From: a bacterium
GTDB taxonomy: Bacteria > Bacillota > Bacilli > Lactobacillales > Streptococcaceae
Length of the DNA: 58,448 nucleotides
Assembly: GCA_905221115.1 (NCBI GenBank)
Contig: CAJNBX010000010.1
Span: 1 to 58,448, forward strand
Reading direction: 5' to 3'
In this document: in pieces, positions 38,503-47,646 of the stretch
Numbering within the stretch: the stretch's first letter is position 1
Layout: the number at the start of each line of letters is the position of its first letter
Translations under genes and position numbers: made by a program
The notes under the pieces: model-generated
The model's database searches: none
What the model saw: the letters and a program-made list of their open reading frames with translations, nothing else
Told to the model about the DNA's origin: nothing

Positions 38503-38527
38503 TTTCGTCTGTATATACACTAGTATA
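38503..38527 (-). promoter_or_regulatory. NiaR operator
   Basis: On the minus strand TACTAGTGTATATACAGACG, close to the published pneumococcal NiaR site (TAC-W-R-GTGT-M-T-W-K-ACA). It spans the expected transcription start of niaX, where binding would block transcription. Confidence 0.72.
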
Positions 38528-38553
38528 GTACAATAAACAAGACAATAAAGCAA
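38525..38553 (-). promoter_or_regulatory. niaX-niaR promoter
   Basis: Minus strand: -35 TTGCTT (38548-38553), 17-base spacer, -10 TACTAT (38525-38530). The -10 abuts the NiaR operator. Confidence 0.75.
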
Positions 38554-38627
38554 GGATTTACTTAAGTTTATAGGCCATTTTAAATTAAATATTGGTAAAG
38601 ATTTCACTAATAATAGTAACGATATAG

Positions 38628-38668
38628 AGCAAAATCTCCACCTTCAAGCTTGAAAGTGGAGATATTTT
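38628..38668 (-). terminator. Terminator of coaB-coaC-panT
   Basis: ATCTCCACTTTCAAG pairs with CTTGAAGGTGGAGAT on the minus strand, followed by TTTTG. It overlaps the end of panT slightly. Confidence 0.75.
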
Positions 38669-39231
38669 TATTTTTTCAAAGTCTGTAGTCTTGGAACAAT
38701 GGCTAGGGTTAGAACTGCAGAAATGACTAATTCGGCAATGGAATTTGTTGAGATAACAGTTGCTAGGAGTTTTTGGATATTACCATCAAAGACATTTCCA
38801 AAAAGGTAGAAAATTCCACCAAGTACAAAGACTGTATTGGTAAGTGAACCAAGGGCACCAGCTAGAATCAGACCAGTTTTATTTTTCATCAGTTTATAGA
38901 CTAGATAAGGAGTTAAACCAATTAAAATACGTGGGACGATGGCAATGATAGCTGAGTAGATGTTTCCGTTTGGTACGAATGGTGAGAAGAGGTAGCTTGT
39001 TGGTAAAATTGTAATCGTGTTAACGGTCAAACTAAGTAGCCCCATCAAAAATCCAAGTGTAACCCCAACTCGTGGACCGTAAATAATGCTGGCAATAATG
39101 ACAGGAATATGAACGATAGTCGGTTTGATTGGGAATGGAAAAAGGTTAAAGATAAGTGAGCTTAGAAAGTGTATCACGAGCATGGTTGCAAAAAAGATAG
39201 CAATAGGTGCAATATTAGAGCGTTTTTTCAT
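38668..39231 (-). CDS. panT: ECF transporter S component, probably PanT (pantothenate)
   Basis: A 187-residue membrane protein with about six helices and the ECF-S pattern (PIKPTIVHIPVIIASIIYGPRVG, then GFLMGLLS). It overlaps coaC, and its grouping with coaB and coaC, the first steps after pantothenate phosphorylation, supports pantothenate as substrate. The assignment rests on this context rather than on a specific motif. Confidence 0.72.
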   Translation of the reverse strand: MKKRSNIAPIAIFFATMLVIHFLSSLIFNLFPFPIKPTIVHIPVIIASIIYGPRVGVTLGFLMGLLSLTVNTITILPTSYLFSPFVPNGNIYSAIIAIVPRILIGLTPYLVYKLMKNKTGLILAGALGSLTNTVFVLGGIFYLFGNVFDGNIQKLLATVISTNSIAELVISAVLTLAIVPRLQTLKK

Positions 39232-39766
39232 CGAGAGTTTCCTTTATTCTTTCTAAAATAATTGTGAGGTCAGCTAAAGCTCCTCTTCCGTGGTCTCCAC
39301 AAGCTAGTAGGGATTCCTTAGGAGCAATCAGCTGATAGCCGTAGGTTTCTAATGTTTTCAGATTAGCCTGAGTTGCTGGATGGTCATACATCTTTGTATT
39401 CATAGCTGGTGCGATGAGTTTGGGAATATGACTGGGCAATGCTAGAGCCGTACAGGTTACCATGTTGTCCGCAAAGCCGTGGGCTAGTTTTGCAATAGTG
39501 TTAGCAGTTGCAGGGGCCACGATAAATAAATCTGCTTTTTTTCCAAGTTCGATATGATTGACTTGATCAGGATAGGGTTCCTCCATGACATCCAAGTGGA
39601 CAGGATTCTGAGAGAGTACCTGCAGTGTCAAAGGTTGAATAAACTCTGTAGCAGCCTGAGTCATTAGAACAGTAACTTGATGCCCTTGTTTTTTTAGAGA
39701 ACTGACTAAATCTGCCGACTTGTAAGAGGCGATTGAGCCCGTTACAGCCAAGAGAATGTTTGCCAT
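39215..39766 (-). CDS. coaC: CoaC, phosphopantothenoylcysteine decarboxylase
   Basis: A 183-residue FMN-dependent flavoprotein making 4'-phosphopantetheine for coenzyme A. It shows AVTGSIASYKSADL at its start, the catalytic-histidine segment NHIELG, VAPATANTIAK, the PAMNTKMYDHP motif, and the active cysteine in LACGDHGRGAL. Streptococci have separate CoaB and CoaC, unlike the fused E. coli CoaBC. Lies 11 bases after coaB. Confidence 0.93.
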   Translation of the reverse strand: MANILLAVTGSIASYKSADLVSSLKKQGHQVTVLMTQAATEFIQPLTLQVLSQNPVHLDVMEEPYPDQVNHIELGKKADLFIVAPATANTIAKLAHGFADNMVTCTALALPSHIPKLIAPAMNTKMYDHPATQANLKTLETYGYQLIAPKESLLACGDHGRGALADLTIILERIKETLDEKTL

Positions 39767-39777
39767 AGCTTTCCTTT

Positions 39778-40467
39778 CTATGAATGATAGTCTTGAATTT
39801 TTTCAAGGAGAAGTTCTGCAATTTCTTCTTTAGTCTGGACTGTTTGAAGCAGATTTTTTTCAACAAATATAGCTCGGTGCTGTTTTGCTGAGATTTGGGT
39901 CAGGTCATTTGCGATAATCAAGTCTGCTTGGTTCTTGATAAGACTTTTTCTAGCAATGTCAACCAGATGGTCTTCGCTAACATCAACCAGCAGTTTAAAG
40001 CCAATCAGATGAATAGCAGGATTCCATTCCTTGACTAGAGAGATGATTTTGGGTGTCTTTTTAAGGAACAAAACCTGAACCTCATCAGTTGAAGAAATCT
40101 TAGCTTGATGATTCTGCTTGCTTAAAAATTCTTCTAGATTGGAACTAGATTGAACTTCCTCAAACCCTGTCATATAAACAGGAGTGTAATCGGATACAGC
40201 CATTGAGTGAATCAAGACCTGATAATCCTTGACACGTTCTTGCATTTCCAGTAGAAGGTCCTTGGTATTGTTAATTTCTCGAATGCTTAGGTTGGGATGG
40301 GCTTCTGGCTTCAAAGCTCGTTTTGTAGTAATTAAACAAACTTCATGCCCTGCAGCAAGCAAAGTTTCTGTGATGATTTTGCCCAAGTGACCTGTAGAAT
40401 GGTTAGTGATAGAGCGGACGCTATCGATAGCTTCACTGGTACCGCCCGATGTAACTAAAATTTTCAT
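39778..40467 (-). CDS. coaB: CoaB, phosphopantothenate-cysteine ligase
   Basis: A 229-residue enzyme joining cysteine to 4'-phosphopantothenate, using CTP in the bacterial CoaB type. It shows VTSGGTSEAIDSVR at the start, the ITNHSTGHLG segment, HSMAVSDY in the middle, and GFKLLV and ANDLTQI toward the end. I start at ATG 40467; an in-frame GTG 15 bases upstream lies in the -10 region. No ribosome-binding site precedes the ATG; the -10 element ends six bases before it, which suggests a leaderless transcript. Confidence 0.9.
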   Translation of the reverse strand: MKILVTSGGTSEAIDSVRSITNHSTGHLGKIITETLLAAGHEVCLITTKRALKPEAHPNLSIREINNTKDLLLEMQERVKDYQVLIHSMAVSDYTPVYMTGFEEVQSSSNLEEFLSKQNHQAKISSTDEVQVLFLKKTPKIISLVKEWNPAIHLIGFKLLVDVSEDHLVDIARKSLIKNQADLIIANDLTQISAKQHRAIFVEKNLLQTVQTKEEIAELLLEKIQDYHS

Positions 40468-40473
40468 AGCACT

Positions 40474-40502
40474 ATTGTACACAAAAATAAACGGTAAGTA
40501 AA
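40474..40502 (-). promoter_or_regulatory. coaB promoter, start-codon proximal
   Basis: Minus strand: -35 TTTACT (40497-40502), 17-base spacer, -10 TACAAT (40474-40479). Only six bases separate the -10 from ATG, so transcription should begin at or near the start codon. Confidence 0.65.
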
Positions 40503-40603
40503 ATGAAAGTGATAAAATTTTGGTAAAAGGAAAGAATATAGTTTCAAACTATAAAGCCATATAAAATTTAAGAAAGGACTCTAAAAACATTAAAAATAGG
40601 GAT

Positions 40604-40616
40604 AATTACGAACGTT
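40604..40616 (+). promoter_or_regulatory. Possible PurBox of fhs
   Basis: AATTACGAACGTT differs at two positions from AWWWCCGAACWWT. It lies about 57 bases upstream of the expected fhs transcription start. fhs belongs to the PurR regulon in lactococci. Confidence 0.4.
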
Positions 40617-40650
40617 TAGAGAGTTTAAGGATGTTAAAAATCTTATTTTG

Positions 40651-40659
40651 TGTTATAAT
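40651..40659 (+). promoter_or_regulatory. fhs promoter
   Basis: TGTTATAAT with TATAAT at 40654-40659, about 33 bases before the start. The -35 is weak. Confidence 0.6.
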
Positions 40660-40692
40660 GAATTATCATATAAGAGGTTAGAGGAGTTTTGA

Positions 40693-42363
40693 ATGAAAAC
40701 AGATATTGAAATCGCGCAGAGTATTGAATTGAAGCCAATCGTTGATGTTGTAGAGAAACTTGGTATTTCTTACGACGATTTGGAGTTGTACGGAAAGTAC
40801 AAGGCTAAGCTCAGCTTTGATAAAATTCGTGCAGTTGAGAGCAATCCAGTTGGGAAATTGATTTTGGTTACTGCCATCAATCCAACACCAGCAGGTGAAG
40901 GAAAATCAACTATTACCATTGGTCTTGCGGATGCCTTGAACAAGATTGGCAAGAAAACCATGATTGCTATCCGCGAACCATCTCTTGGTCCAGTAATGGG
41001 GATTAAGGGTGGTGCTGCAGGTGGTGGTTATGCCCAAGTTCTGCCAATGGAAGATATCAACCTCCACTTTACTGGGGATATGCATGCCATTACAACTGCC
41101 AACAATGCTCTTTCTGCCTTGATTGACAACCACTTGCACCAAGGAAATGAGTTGGGAATTGACCAACGTCGTATTCTCTGGAAACGTGTAGTGGACTTGA
41201 ACGACCGTGCTCTTCGCCATGTGACCGTTGGACTTGGTGGCCCTCTAAATGGTATTCCACGTGAGGATGGCTTTGACATTACCGTCGCTTCCGAAATCAT
41301 GGCGATTCTTTGCTTGGCAACAGACATCGAGGACTTGAAACGCCGTTTGGCTAATATCGTTATCGGTTATCGCTATGACCGTACGCCTGTTTCTGTAGGT
41401 GATTTGCAGGTTGAAGGTGCCTTAGCATTGATTTTGAAGGATGCGATTAAGCCGAACTTGGTTCAGACAATTTACGGAACACCTGCCTTTGTACACGGTG
41501 GTCCATTTGCCAATATTGCTCACGGATGTAACTCTGTCTTGGCAACGACTACAGCCCTTCACTTGGCTGATTACACAGTTACTGAAGCTGGTTTTGGTGC
41601 AGACCTTGGTGCCGAGAAATTCCTTGATATCAAGACACCAAACTTGCCAACATCTCCAGATGCAGTAGTTATTGTTGCAACCCTTCGTGCTCTTAAGATG
41701 AATGGTGGCGTGGCTAAAGACGCTTTGACTGAAGAAAACGTAGAAGCTGTTCGTGTCGGTTTTGCCAACTTGAAACGCCATGTTGAAAATATCCGTAAGT
41801 TCGGTATTCCAGCAGTTGTTGCTATTAACGAATTTGTGTCTGATACTGAAGCAGAAATTGTAGCCTTGAAAGAACTCTGTGCCTCAATCGATGTACCAGT
41901 TGAGTTGGCAAGTGTCTGGGCTGATGGTGCAGAAGGTGGAGTAGCTCTTGCTGAAACGGTTGTCAAGACTATCGCTGAAAACCCATCTAACTATAAACGT
42001 TTGTATGATAATGACCTTTCTGTCCAAGAAAAGATTGAAAAGATTGTTACTGAAATCTACCGTGGTAGCAAAGTGAACTTTGAGAAGAAAGCTCAAACAC
42101 AAATCGCCCAAATCGTTCAAAACGGTTGGGACAAATTGCCAATCTGTATGGCTAAGACCCAGTATAGCTTCTCAGACAATCCAAATGCACTTGGAGCACC
42201 TGAAAACTTTGAAATTACCATTCGCGAATTGGTGCCAAAATTAGGTGCAGGCTTCATCGTTGCCTTAACTGGTGATGTCATGACCATGCCAGGACTTCCA
42301 AAACGACCAGCAGCCCTCAACATGGATGTTGAAAGTGATGGAACCGTATTAGGTTTGTTCTAG
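40693..42363 (+). CDS. fhs: Fhs, formate-tetrahydrofolate ligase
   Basis: Makes 10-formyltetrahydrofolate from formate, ATP and tetrahydrofolate for purine and initiator tRNA formylation. The 556-residue protein has the ATP-binding [13 protein letters not shown] near residue 65, the [20 protein letters not shown] region near 96, and [13 protein letters not shown] close to the end. Site GAGGAG. Single gene, divergent from coaB. Confidence 0.96.
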   Translation: MKTDIEIAQSIELKPIVDVVEKLGISYDDLELYGKYKAKLSFDKIRAVESNPVGKLILVTAINPTPAGEGKSTITIGLADALNKIGKKTMIAIREPSLGPVMGIKGGAAGGGYAQVLPMEDINLHFTGDMHAITTANNALSALIDNHLHQGNELGIDQRRILWKRVVDLNDRALRHVTVGLGGPLNGIPREDGFDITVASEIMAILCLATDIEDLKRRLANIVIGYRYDRTPVSVGDLQVEGALALILKDAIKPNLVQTIYGTPAFVHGGPFANIAHGCNSVLATTTALHLADYTVTEAGFGADLGAEKFLDIKTPNLPTSPDAVVIVATLRALKMNGGVAKDALTEENVEAVRVGFANLKRHVENIRKFGIPAVVAINEFVSDTEAEIVALKELCASIDVPVELASVWADGAEGGVALAETVVKTIAENPSNYKRLYDNDLSVQEKIEKIVTEIYRGSKVNFEKKAQTQIAQIVQNGWDKLPICMAKTQYSFSDNPNALGAPENFEITIRELVPKLGAGFIVALTGDVMTMPGLPKRPAALNMDVESDGTVLGLF

Positions 42364-42380
42364 TATATTGAAATGGACTT

Positions 42381-42485
42381 TATACTCTTCGAAAATCTCT
42401 TCAAACCACGTCAGCTTCACCTTGCCGTACTCAAGTACAGCCTGCGGCTAGCTTCCTAGTTTGCACTTCGATTTTCATTGAGTAA
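42381..42485. repeat. BOX element, boxA-boxC without boxB
   Basis: BoxA (TATACTCTTCGAAAATC to CTTGCCGTA) is followed directly by boxC (GCCTGCGGCTAGCTTCC to TTTTCATTGAGTA) with only a short CTCAAGTAC joint. The boxB unit seen in the other two elements is absent. It lies after fhs. Confidence 0.9.
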
Positions 42486-42524
42486 AAAATGAGTTTGGAA
42501 ATACTATCCAAGCTCATTTTTTAT
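42484..42524 (+). terminator. Terminator after fhs and BOX
   Basis: AAAAAATGAGTTTGGA pairs with TCCAAGCTCATTTTTT around a short loop; the T-run is on the plus strand. The symmetrical A-run suggests it can work in both directions. Confidence 0.82.
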
Positions 42525-42587
42525 CTAGATATAAGAAGTTGTCTTCCACACGTAATCAGTCTAGGTAAAGATATTTTCCCTGAATTC

Positions 42588-42596
42588 TGATATAAT
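42588..42596 (+). promoter_or_regulatory. pcrA promoter, extended -10
   Basis: TGATATAAT about 34 bases before the pcrA start. No clear -35. Confidence 0.6.
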
Positions 42597-42629
42597 AGAA
42601 ATATTGACTTCAAGAGTAAGGAAGAGAAG

Positions 42630-44921
42630 ATGAATGCATTATTAAATGGAATGAATGACCGTCAGGCTGAGGCGGTGCAAACGACAGAAGGTCCCTTGTT
42701 GATTATGGCGGGGGCTGGCTCTGGGAAGACCCGAGTTTTGACCCACCGCATTGCTTATCTGATTGATGAAAAGCTGGTCAATCCGTGGAATATCTTGGCT
42801 ATTACCTTTACAAATAAGGCTGCGCGTGAGATGAAAGAGCGTGCTTATAACCTCAATCCAGCCACTCAGGACTGTCTGATTGCGACCTTCCACTCCATGT
42901 GTGTGCGTATTTTGCGTCGCGATGCGGACCATATTGGCTACAATCGTAATTTTACTATTGTGGATCCTGGTGAACAGCGAACTCTTATGAAACGTATTCT
43001 TAAGCAGTTAAACTTGGATCCGAAAAAATGGAATGAACGGAGCATCTTAGGAACTATTTCCAATGCTAAGAATGATTTGATTGATGATGTTGCTTATGCT
43101 GCCCAAGCTGGCGATATGTATACGCAAATCGTGGCCCAGTGTTACACTGCTTACCAAAAAGAATTGCGTCAGTCGGAGTCGGTTGACTTTGATGATTTGA
43201 TTATGCTGACCCTGCGTCTCTTTGATCAGAATCCTGATGTTTTGACTTACTATCAACAGAAATTCCAATACATCCACGTTGATGAGTACCAAGATACCAA
43301 CCACGCTCAGTACCAATTGGTCAAACTCTTAGCTTCCCGTTTTAAAAATATTTGTGTGGTTGGGGATGCGGACCAGTCTATCTACGGTTGGCGTGGTGCT
43401 GATATGCAGAATATTTTGGATTTTGAGAAAGATTATCCCCAAACCAAGGTTGTTTTGTTGGAGGAGAATTACCGCTCAACTAAAACCATTCTCCAAGCGG
43501 CTAATGAGGTTATCAAAAACAATAAAAACCGCCGTCCTAAGAATCTCTGGACCCAAAACGCTGATGGGGAACAAATCGTTTACTATCGTGCCGATGATGA
43601 GCTGGATGAGGCTGTATTTGTAGCCAGAACCATCGATGAACTTAGTCGCAGTCAAAACTTCCTTCACAAGGATTTTGCAGTTCTTTATCGGACTAATGCG
43701 CAGTCCCGTACTATTGAGGAAGCCCTGCTCAAGTCAAATATCCCTTATACCATGGTTGGTGGAACCAAGTTCTACAGCCGTAAGGAAATCCGCGATATTA
43801 TTGCTTATCTCAACCTCATTGCCAATTTGAGTGACAATATCAGTTTTGAGCGTATTATCAACGAGCCTAAACGTGGAATTGGGCCAGGTACAGTTGAGAA
43901 AATCCGTGACTTTGCAAATTTGCAAAATATGTCTATGCTGGATGCTTCAGCAAATATTATGTTGTCTGGCATCAAAGGAAAAGCAGCCCAGTCTATCTGG
44001 GATTTTGCCAATATGATTCTGGATTTGCGGGAGCAACTGGACCACTTAAGCATTACAGAGTTGGTTGAGGCTGTCCTTGACAAAACAGGTTACGTCGATA
44101 TTCTCAATACCCAAGCGACTCTAGAAAGCAAGGCTCGGGTTGAAAATATTGAAGAGTTCCTTTCTGTGACGAAAAACTTTGATGACACCTCTGATGTGAC
44201 AGAAGAGGAAACTGGTCTGGACAAACTGAGTCGTTTCTTAAATGACTTGGCCTTGATTGCGGACACAGATTCAGGTAGTCAGGAGACATCAGAAGTGACC
44301 TTGATGACCCTGCATGCTGCCAAAGGTCTCGAGTTTCCAGTTGTCTTTTTGATTGGGATGGAAGAAAATGTTTTTCCGCTTAGCCGTGCGGCTGAAGATC
44401 AAGATGAATTGGAAGAAGAACGCCGTCTGGCCTATGTAGGAATTACGCGTGCAGAGAAAATTCTCTATCTGACCAATGCCAACTCACGCCTGCTTTTTGG
44501 TCGTACCAACTACAATCGTCCGACTCGTTTTATTAACGAAATCAGTTCAGACTTACTTGAGTATCAAGGATTGGCCCGTCCAGCTAATACAAGCTTTAAG
44601 GCATCTTATAGCAGTGGTGGCCTTGCCTTCGGTCAAGGTATGAGTCTGGCTCAAGCTCTTCAAGACCGTAAACGCAGTGCTGCCCCAAAATCTATCCAGT
44701 CAAGCGGTCTCCCATTTGGTCAATTTACAGCTGGCGCAAAATCCGTGTCTAGTGAGGCAAATTGGTCTATTGGTGACATTGCTCTCCACAAGAAATGGGG
44801 AGAGGGAACCGTTCTGGAAGTTTCAGGTAGCGGTGCTACGCAGGAATTAAAAATCAATTTCCCAGAAGTAGGTTTGAAAAAACTTTTAGCTAGTGTAGCC
44901 CCAATTGAGAAAAAAATCTAA
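42630..44921 (+). CDS. pcrA: PcrA, ATP-dependent DNA helicase
   Basis: Essential 3'-5' helicase of the UvrD/Rep superfamily 1, used in repair and in clearing proteins from replication paths. The 763-residue protein has Walker [13 protein letters not shown] near residue 27, Walker B DEYQDTN near 219, motif [17 protein letters not shown] near 242 and C-terminal motifs [10 protein letters not shown] near 606. The C-terminal Tudor-like tail ([15 protein letters not shown]) is typical of PcrA. Transcription ends at a hairpin shared with radC. Confidence 0.95.
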   Translation: MNALLNGMNDRQAEAVQTTEGPLLIMAGAGSGKTRVLTHRIAYLIDEKLVNPWNILAITFTNKAAREMKERAYNLNPATQDCLIATFHSMCVRILRRDADHIGYNRNFTIVDPGEQRTLMKRILKQLNLDPKKWNERSILGTISNAKNDLIDDVAYAAQAGDMYTQIVAQCYTAYQKELRQSESVDFDDLIMLTLRLFDQNPDVLTYYQQKFQYIHVDEYQDTNHAQYQLVKLLASRFKNICVVGDADQSIYGWRGADMQNILDFEKDYPQTKVVLLEENYRSTKTILQAANEVIKNNKNRRPKNLWTQNADGEQIVYYRADDELDEAVFVARTIDELSRSQNFLHKDFAVLYRTNAQSRTIEEALLKSNIPYTMVGGTKFYSRKEIRDIIAYLNLIANLSDNISFERIINEPKRGIGPGTVEKIRDFANLQNMSMLDASANIMLSGIKGKAAQSIWDFANMILDLREQLDHLSITELVEAVLDKTGYVDILNTQATLESKARVENIEEFLSVTKNFDDTSDVTEEETGLDKLSRFLNDLALIADTDSGSQETSEVTLMTLHAAKGLEFPVVFLIGMEENVFPLSRAAEDQDELEEERRLAYVGITRAEKILYLTNANSRLLFGRTNYNRPTRFINEISSDLLEYQGLARPANTSFKASYSSGGLAFGQGMSLAQALQDRKRSAAPKSIQSSGLPFGQFTAGAKSVSSEANWSIGDIALHKKWGEGTVLEVSGSGATQELKINFPEVGLKKLLASVAPIEKKI

Positions 44922-44927
44922 TTTTCC

Positions 44928-44963
44928 ATCCTTCTCACGAATAATAAAGTGAGGAGGATTTTT
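44928..44963 (+). terminator. pcrA terminator overlapping the radC start region
   Basis: ATCCTTCTCAC (44928-44938) pairs with GTGAGGAGGAT (44949-44959), loop of ten, then TTTTT up to the radC ATG. The right arm contains the radC ribosome-binding site. Confidence 0.85.
44936..44943 (+). promoter_or_regulatory. Com box (ComX promoter) of radC
   Basis: CACGAATA, seven of eight bases of the TACGAATA com box, 20 bases before the radC start and partly in the loop of the pcrA terminator. radC is a known late-competence gene in pneumococcus, which supports the call. Confidence 0.78.
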
Positions 44964-45644
44964 ATGTACAGTATTTCATTCCAAGAAGATTCATTATTGC
45001 CAAGAGAAAGACTGGCTAAAGAAGGAGTAGAAGCGCTCAGTAATCAAGAGTTGCTAGCTATTTTACTCAGGACAGGAACACGTCAGGTTAGCGTTTTTGA
45101 AATTGCCCAGAAAGTCTTGAGCAATCTTTCAAGCCTAACGGATTTGAAAAAAATGACCCTGCAGGAATTGCAGAGCCTATCTGGTATCGGGCGTGTTAAG
45201 GCCATAGAGTTACAAGCTATGATTGAACTGGGCCATCGTATTCATAAACATGAGACGCTTGAGATGGAAAGTATTCTCAGTAGCCAAAAGTTGGCCAAGA
45301 AGATGCAACAGGAATTAGGGGACAAAAAACAAGAGCACCTGGTGGCGCTCTATCTCAATACTCAAAATCAAATCATCCATCAACAGACCATTTTTATCGG
45401 TTCTGCAACTCGTAGTATCGCTGAGCCGCGAGAGATTCTTCACTATGCTATCAAGCATATGGCGACTTCACTCATCTTGGTCCATAATCATCCTTCAGGA
45501 GCGGTAGCGCCTAGCCGAAATGATGATCATGTCACTAAACTTGTGAAAGAAGCCTGCGACCTGATGGGAATTGTCCTCTTGGACCATTTGATTGTCTCAC
45601 ATTCTAGTTACTTTAGTTACCGTGAAAAGACGGATTTAATCTAA
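44964..45644 (+). CDS. radC: RadC, JAB-domain protein of the competence regulon
   Basis: A 226-residue protein with an N-terminal helix-hairpin-helix pair ([22 protein letters not shown]) and a C-terminal JAB/MPN domain whose metal-binding motif is [15 protein letters not shown] near residue 174. RadC is competence-induced, but deletion in pneumococcus gave no clear transformation or repair defect, so its role is open. ATG at 44964 follows GAGGAGG closely; an earlier in-frame ATG at 44949 lies in the terminator loop. Its stop overlaps that of the converging next gene by four bases. Confidence 0.92.
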   Translation: MYSISFQEDSLLPRERLAKEGVEALSNQELLAILLRTGTRQVSVFEIAQKVLSNLSSLTDLKKMTLQELQSLSGIGRVKAIELQAMIELGHRIHKHETLEMESILSSQKLAKKMQQELGDKKQEHLVALYLNTQNQIIHQQTIFIGSATRSIAEPREILHYAIKHMATSLILVHNHPSGAVAPSRNDDHVTKLVKEACDLMGIVLLDHLIVSHSSYFSYREKTDLI

Positions 45645-46330
45645 AGTTCATTAACGACATAGTCAAAGAGGTTTTTATCTTTGGGACGATTTTCAAATAG
45701 AAATTCTGGGTGCCATTGGACACCGAGAAAGGCAACATCATCCGTACTCATGACAGCTTCAATAATGCCATCCTTAGGATCATGAGCCGCAATCTTTAAA
45801 TTTGGTGCTAAATCCTTGATGCTCTGATGGTGGAAGGAATTGATATGGGAAATTTCTCCATAGATTTCTCGAAGAACTGTATCAGGTTCTGTCACCAAGC
45901 GTTGGGTTGTGTACTCTGCGGAACAATCCTGCCAGTGGTCTTCGATATCTTGATATAAAGTTCCACCCATGGCAACGTTAAAGAGCTGAGTACCACGGCA
46001 AACAGAGAAAATTGGCTTTTTCTGTTTAATAGCTTCCTTGATGAGGGCTAGTTCGAAGATATCTCTTTTAAGGTGGTAGTCATCGCTATCAATGGTTTTT
46101 GGTTCACCATAGAATTTTGGATCAACATTTTGCCCACCTGTCAAGATGAGCTTGTCAATCATACTGATATAGTGGCAGGCCATTTCTTGATCACCAATCG
46201 GTAGGATGATGGGAATCCCTCCAGCGTCTTTAACGCCTTCCACAAAGCCTTTTGCTGCGTAGCTCATCATGATGTCATCATCTGGATGAGTTTTTTCGTT
46301 TCCTGTAATCCCAATAACTGGTTTTTTCAT
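45641..46330 (-). CDS. Class I glutamine amidotransferase, peptidase C26 family
   Basis: A 229-residue PuuD-like hydrolase that probably cleaves gamma-glutamyl amides. It starts [13 protein letters not shown], has LTGGQNVDP as oxyanion region, nucleophile cysteine in FSVCRGTQ near residue 110, and the catalytic histidine in GVQWHPEF near 205. The true substrate is unknown. It is the last gene of a minus-strand run downstream of rex. Confidence 0.88.
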   Translation of the reverse strand: MKKPVIGITGNEKTHPDDDIMMSYAAKGFVEGVKDAGGIPIILPIGDQEMACHYISMIDKLILTGGQNVDPKFYGEPKTIDSDDYHLKRDIFELALIKEAIKQKKPIFSVCRGTQLFNVAMGGTLYQDIEDHWQDCSAEYTTQRLVTEPDTVLREIYGEISHINSFHHQSIKDLAPNLKIAAHDPKDGIIEAVMSTDDVAFLGVQWHPEFLFENRPKDKNLFDYVVNEL

Positions 46331-46347
46331 AAAATGATTTTCGCTTT

Positions 46348-46989
46348 CTAATCCTCTTTTCGCATGAAGTAGAGGAGGGTTTGGAGTTCACTTGTCAAAT
46401 CGACATACTGAACGACCACATCTTTTGGTAAATGCAGATGGACTGGTGAAAAACTAAGAATTCCTTTCACGCCAGCATCCACCAAGAGATTAGCGACCTC
46501 TTGTGATTTGACGCTGGGAACGGTCAGGATAGCAGTTTTTACATCAGCATCCTTGATTTTATCCTTGATTTGAGAAATCCCGTAAATGGGAATCCCATCA
46601 GGAGTTTGGGTACCGACTTCGGGATGGTCATCAAGGTCAAAGGCCATGATAATCTTCATCTTGTTACGTTCGTGGAAGCGGTAGTGGAGAAGGGCATGGC
46701 CCATATTTCCAATACCTACCAGCATGACATTGGTAATGGAGTTATCATTTAGCAAATCGGCAAAAAAAGTCATCAGTTTTTTGACATCATAGCCAAAGCC
46801 ACGACGACCAAGTTCACCAAAATAGGAAAAATCACGACGTACGGTCGCTGAATCAATACCGATAGCCTCTGCAATTTGCTTAGAGTTGGCACGTTCAATC
46901 TTTTCTGCATGAAATCTCTTAAAAATTCGATAGTAGAGAGAGAGTCTTTTCGCTGTAGCTTTTGGAATAGCAGACTGTTTATCTTTCAC
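46348..46989 (-). CDS. rex: Rex, redox-sensing transcription repressor
   Basis: A 213-residue regulator that senses the NADH/NAD+ ratio and represses fermentation genes such as adhE when NADH is low. It has an N-terminal winged helix (about residues 10-80, [20 protein letters not shown]) and a Rossmann domain with [11 protein letters not shown] near residue 93. A degenerate Rex-like site lies upstream of its own start. Confidence 0.94.
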   Translation of the reverse strand: MKDKQSAIPKATAKRLSLYYRIFKRFHAEKIERANSKQIAEAIGIDSATVRRDFSYFGELGRRGFGYDVKKLMTFFADLLNDNSITNVMLVGIGNMGHALLHYRFHERNKMKIIMAFDLDDHPEVGTQTPDGIPIYGISQIKDKIKDADVKTAILTVPSVKSQEVANLLVDAGVKGILSFSPVHLHLPKDVVVQYVDLTSELQTLLYFMRKED

Positions 46990-47028
46990 AAAATCACAAC
47001 CTTTCTATTCTTCTATTTTATAGAAACA

Positions 47029-47046
47029 TTGTGAAAAAATCAACAA
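47029..47046. promoter_or_regulatory. Possible Rex operator upstream of rex
   Basis: TTGTGAAAAAATCAACAA keeps the left TTGTGA half of the Rex consensus TTGTGA-N6-TCACAA; the right half is degenerate. About 40 bases upstream of the rex start. Autoregulation is possible but unproved. Confidence 0.4.
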
Positions 47047-47077
47047 AAACAAGAAAAAACTAAGAAAAATCTTAGTT

Positions 47078-47287
47078 TTAATGTAAAAAATCTGCATGTG
47101 ATAGAAAACGGTAGAGGTCTCCGACCAGACCTTGGTAAACTTCCTGGCCCTTAAAAGTCAGAGAAGTCACATAAAGTGTATCTGGTAGGGTCACACATCC
47201 TGACAGAGCCAGCATGAGAGCCTCATAATCTTCATACTTGAGAGTCCGCTCTACATGATAGTTATCCTTATAGGTCAGTTCAAACAT
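47078..47287 (-). CDS. DUF4649 small protein
   Basis: A 69-residue protein (MFELTYKDNYHVERTLKY) that resembles the DUF4649 family of streptococci. ATG at 47287 is chosen; a longer frame would run into the upstream gene. It follows the DUF1831 gene by seven bases. Function unknown. Confidence 0.72.
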   Translation of the reverse strand: MFELTYKDNYHVERTLKYEDYEALMLALSGCVTLPDTLYVTSLTFKGQEVYQGLVGDLYRFLSHADFLH

Positions 47288-47294
47288 TTTGGCT

Positions 47295-47642
47295 CTATCT
47301 TTCTGATTTTGTAAAGACACCACGTTCTACCAAGCTATCCATGAGGAAGTAGAATTTTTCCTGATGAATGTGGTGGTCTTCTGATTTGAAAATATCAACT
47401 AGACGAAGGCCAAACTTGTCAGTGATATTGATTTTAGCCCCTGTAAGTTCCTTGTTAATAATGATTTTGAGTTGGAAGCCTTCACCGCTGTTTGGCACTT
47501 TTTCCAAAAGGCGAGTCAATTCATAGTTACCAACCTTTGTCTCAAAAAAAGTGTTGTCTTTGAGGGTGAATTTTTTAACAGAAGGGCTAAGAGTGTAGTC
47601 GTAACGACAATTTTTTAACTGAATGGTTTTTTCAAATGCCAT
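47295..47642 (-). CDS. DUF1831 protein
   Basis: A 115-residue soluble protein matching the DUF1831 family of lactic bacteria (MAFEKTIQLKNCRYDYTLSPSVKKF). It follows the cysteine desulfurase by four bases, a linkage conserved in streptococci, and may be tied to its action. No catalytic residues can be pointed out. Confidence 0.78.
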   Translation of the reverse strand: MAFEKTIQLKNCRYDYTLSPSVKKFTLKDNTFFETKVGNYELTRLLEKVPNSGEGFQLKIIINKELTGAKINITDKFGLRLVDIFKSEDHHIHQEKFYFLMDSLVERGVFTKSER

Positions 47643-47646
47643 ATGG

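Noticed and set aside
40538..40554. TATAGTTT-C-AAACTATA palindrome upstream of fhs as an operator
   Set aside because: AT-rich and short, with no tie to a known regulator and far from the promoter.
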